Positions 4,026 to 5,187 of a stretch of 5,187 nucleotides of DNA are shown one piece after another. The number at the start of each line of letters is the position of its first letter. Position 1 is the stretch's first letter. The stretch covers positions 1-5,187 of the forward strand of contig CAJVWY010000102.1 in the NCBI GenBank assembly GCA_913009925.1, given 5' to 3'. The position numbers were made by a program, and so were the translations under genes. The notes beneath the pieces are model-generated. The model was not told the DNA's origin and did no database searches. It was given only the letters and a program-made list of their open reading frames with translations. This DNA is from an uncultured bacterium (lineage in GTDB: Bacteria; Actinomycetota; Thermoleophilia; BMS3ABIN01).

Positions 4026-5187
4026 ATGCCAGAGACTTACCAGAACCTGATAGGCGGCAAGTGGGTGGATTCCAACTCCGGCGAGACCTTCGCGGATATC
4101 AATCCGGCGGATACAGACGACATAGTGGGTTTGTTCCCGGCCTCCACGGCCGAAGACACCCGGGCGGCGGTAGCGGCGGCGGCGGCGGCCCGCAGCGAAT
4201 GGCGCGCTATCAGTGCCCCCAGGCGCGGCGAATACCTGGCGGCGGCGGCCCGCATCATCGAGCGCGACCTGGACAGCATCGCCGAGGGCCTTACCCGCGA
4301 GGAGGGCAAGACCCTGCCCGAAAGCAAGGGCGAGACGGCCCGCGCCGTGCAGGTCTTCGATTACTTCGCCGGTGAGGGCAGGCGTATCTTCGGTGAGACG
4401 ACACCGTCGGAGTTCGGCCGCACCCTGCTTTATACAGTCAAGGAACCGCTGGGTGTGGTGGGCATCATCACGCCCTGGAACTTCCCCGTAGCCATCCCCG
4501 CCTGGAAGCTGGCGCCGGCCCTGGTCGCCGGCAATACGGTAGTGCTCAAACCGGCCAGCAACGCGCCGCTGACGGCTCTCCGTATCGTCCGGGCCTGCGA
4601 GGAAGCGGGCCTGCCGGCGGGGGTGCTGAACCTGCTCACCGGCTCCGGTGCCAGCGTGGGGGCGGAACTGGCCGCTAATCCGACCGTCAAGGGGATATCC
4701 TTCACCGGTTCAGACACCGTGGGCAGCAGCCTCTACGGCCGGGTCACCGGCAGGGGCGCCAGGTGCCAGTGCGAGATGGGCGGCAAGAACCCCATGGTGG
4801 TGATGGAGGACGCCGACCTTGATAAGGCCGTCAGCCTTACCATCAACGGCGCCATATGGTCCACCGGCCAGAAATGTACCGCTACCAGCCGCGCCATCGT
4901 CCACCGGGATGTGGTGGAGGAGTTCACGGCGAAGATCCTGGAGGGTGTGGCCTCTATCAAGGTCGGCAACGGCCGGGAAGAGGGCGTCCAGGTGGGTCCG
5001 TCCATCGACGAGGCGCAGATGAACACCGTGCTGGAATATATCGAGATAGGCAGGGAGGAGGGGGCCAGGCTGCTGGCGGGCGGTAATCGCCTCACCGGAG
5101 ACCCCTATGACAGGGGTTATTTCGTGGAACCCACCGTCTTCGGCGATGTCAGCAACGACATGCGCATCGCCCAGGAAGAGATCTTCG
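4026..5187 (+). CDS. NAD(P)-dependent aldehyde dehydrogenase, 3' end outside the window
   Basis: The first 387 residues of an aldehyde dehydrogenase (family normally about 480-490) are present without a stop. The enzyme oxidises an aldehyde to its carboxylic acid with NAD or NADP in the cytoplasm. Visible landmarks are TPWNFP (149-154, with Asn152 of the oxyanion hole), VLKPAS (173-178, Lys175 at the cofactor), FTGSDTVG (226-233, GxxxxG cofactor loop), EMGGKNP (250-256, general base Glu250), GQKCTATSR (281-289, nucleophile Cys284), and QEEIF at the cut end (start of the EEIFGP motif). ENP-like INPADTDDIVG, the STAEDTRAAV segment, TLPESKGETAR, EMGGKNP and GQKCTATSR resemble the 2,5-dioxovalerate (alpha-ketoglutarate semialdehyde) dehydrogenase group of sugar-acid catabolism, which is my best guess for substrate. 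Succinate-semialdehyde or another aldehyde remains possible. CQCEMGG places two cysteines (247, 249) beside the general base, which is unusual to my knowledge. The gene follows a terminator, so it has its own promoter; downstream partners are not visible. Confidence 0.93.
   Translation, partial: MPETYQNLIGGKWVDSNSGETFADINPADTDDIVGLFPASTAEDTRAAVAAAAAARSEWRAISAPRRGEYLAAAARIIERDLDSIAEGLTREEGKTLPESKGETARAVQVFDYFAGEGRRIFGETTPSEFGRTLLYTVKEPLGVVGIITPWNFPVAIPAWKLAPALVAGNTVVLKPASNAPLTALRIVRACEEAGLPAGVLNLLTGSGASVGAELAANPTVKGISFTGSDTVGSSLYGRVTGRGARCQCEMGGKNPMVVMEDADLDKAVSLTINGAIWSTGQKCTATSRAIVHRDVVEEFTAKILEGVASIKVGNGREEGVQVGPSIDEAQMNTVLEYIEIGREEGARLLAGGNRLTGDPYDRGYFVEPTVFGDVSNDMRIAQEEIF
4173..4187 (+). 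repeat. (GCG)5 trinucleotide run in the dehydrogenase gene
   Basis: Five consecutive GCG codons encode Ala50-Ala54 within the alanine-rich helix AAVAAAAAAR (residues 47-56). Relatives carry an Ala-rich AVxAAxxA segment at the same place, so the helix is expected, but the pure codon run is prone to replication slippage and assembly error. A shorter GCG run lies at 4238-4246. Confidence 0.8.

Noticed and set aside
4037..5095. Many open frames on both strands inside the dehydrogenase gene
   Set aside because: They are shadow frames of the continuous dehydrogenase reading frame from 4026, which carries all family motifs.
177..5187. Search by eye for CRISPR arrays, transposases, phage genes, toxin-antitoxin pairs or a novel defence system
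   Set aside because: No regularly spaced repeats, mobile-element genes or unexplained conserved gene cluster could be found; all sizeable genes belong to recognised families.

Overview
The window looks like one end of a metagenome or draft-genome contig from a high-GC bacterium. Sampled gene rows run at about 65% GC. Arg AGG and Ile ATA codons are used alongside GC-rich codons, and the tRNA gene encodes its own CCA. Together with the gene set (adenine deaminase, bacteriohemerythrin, a GAF-GGDEF protein, an aldehyde dehydrogenase), this would fit an anaerobic or micro-oxic high-GC lineage such as some Actinomycetota, Chloroflexota or Desulfobacterota. The sequence alone does not settle the phylum.

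The first 176 bases are not biological. Positions 81-103 are a one-base-deleted Illumina Read 2 adapter fragment. Positions 108-118 are a T tract, and 119-176 match the full 58-base Illumina universal (P5 + Read 1) adapter. Positions 1-80 are probably also artefact. Real sequence starts at 177, inside a 5'-truncated adenine deaminase gene (177-1562, +). A naive gene caller would start this gene at a GTG inside adapter DNA and add 32 false residues.

Convergent to it lies a bacteriohemerythrin gene (1597-2034, -) with all seven di-iron ligands, a strong ribosome binding site, and an operator-like palindrome at its putative promoter. It is clearly poorer in GC than its neighbours. Upstream, on the same strand, is a tRNA-Phe(GAA) gene (2201-2276, -) with a plausible promoter about 95 bases away and a leader that holds overlapping, mutually exclusive hairpins. 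A divergent gene (2596-3795, +) encodes a soluble coiled-coil/GAF/GGDEF diguanylate cyclase and ends at a good intrinsic terminator (3838-3860). After a 12-bp direct repeat in the next intergenic region, an aldehyde dehydrogenase gene (4026 to the end, +) runs off the window. It resembles the 2,5-dioxovalerate (alpha-ketoglutarate semialdehyde) dehydrogenase group.

The genes look like independent transcription units rather than one pathway: purine salvage, oxygen or iron binding, c-di-GMP signalling, and aldehyde oxidation. I see no CRISPR array, transposase, phage gene or clear novel multi-gene system. The best leads are the adapter chimera, the tRNA leader structure, and the hemerythrin gene's composition and promoter palindrome.
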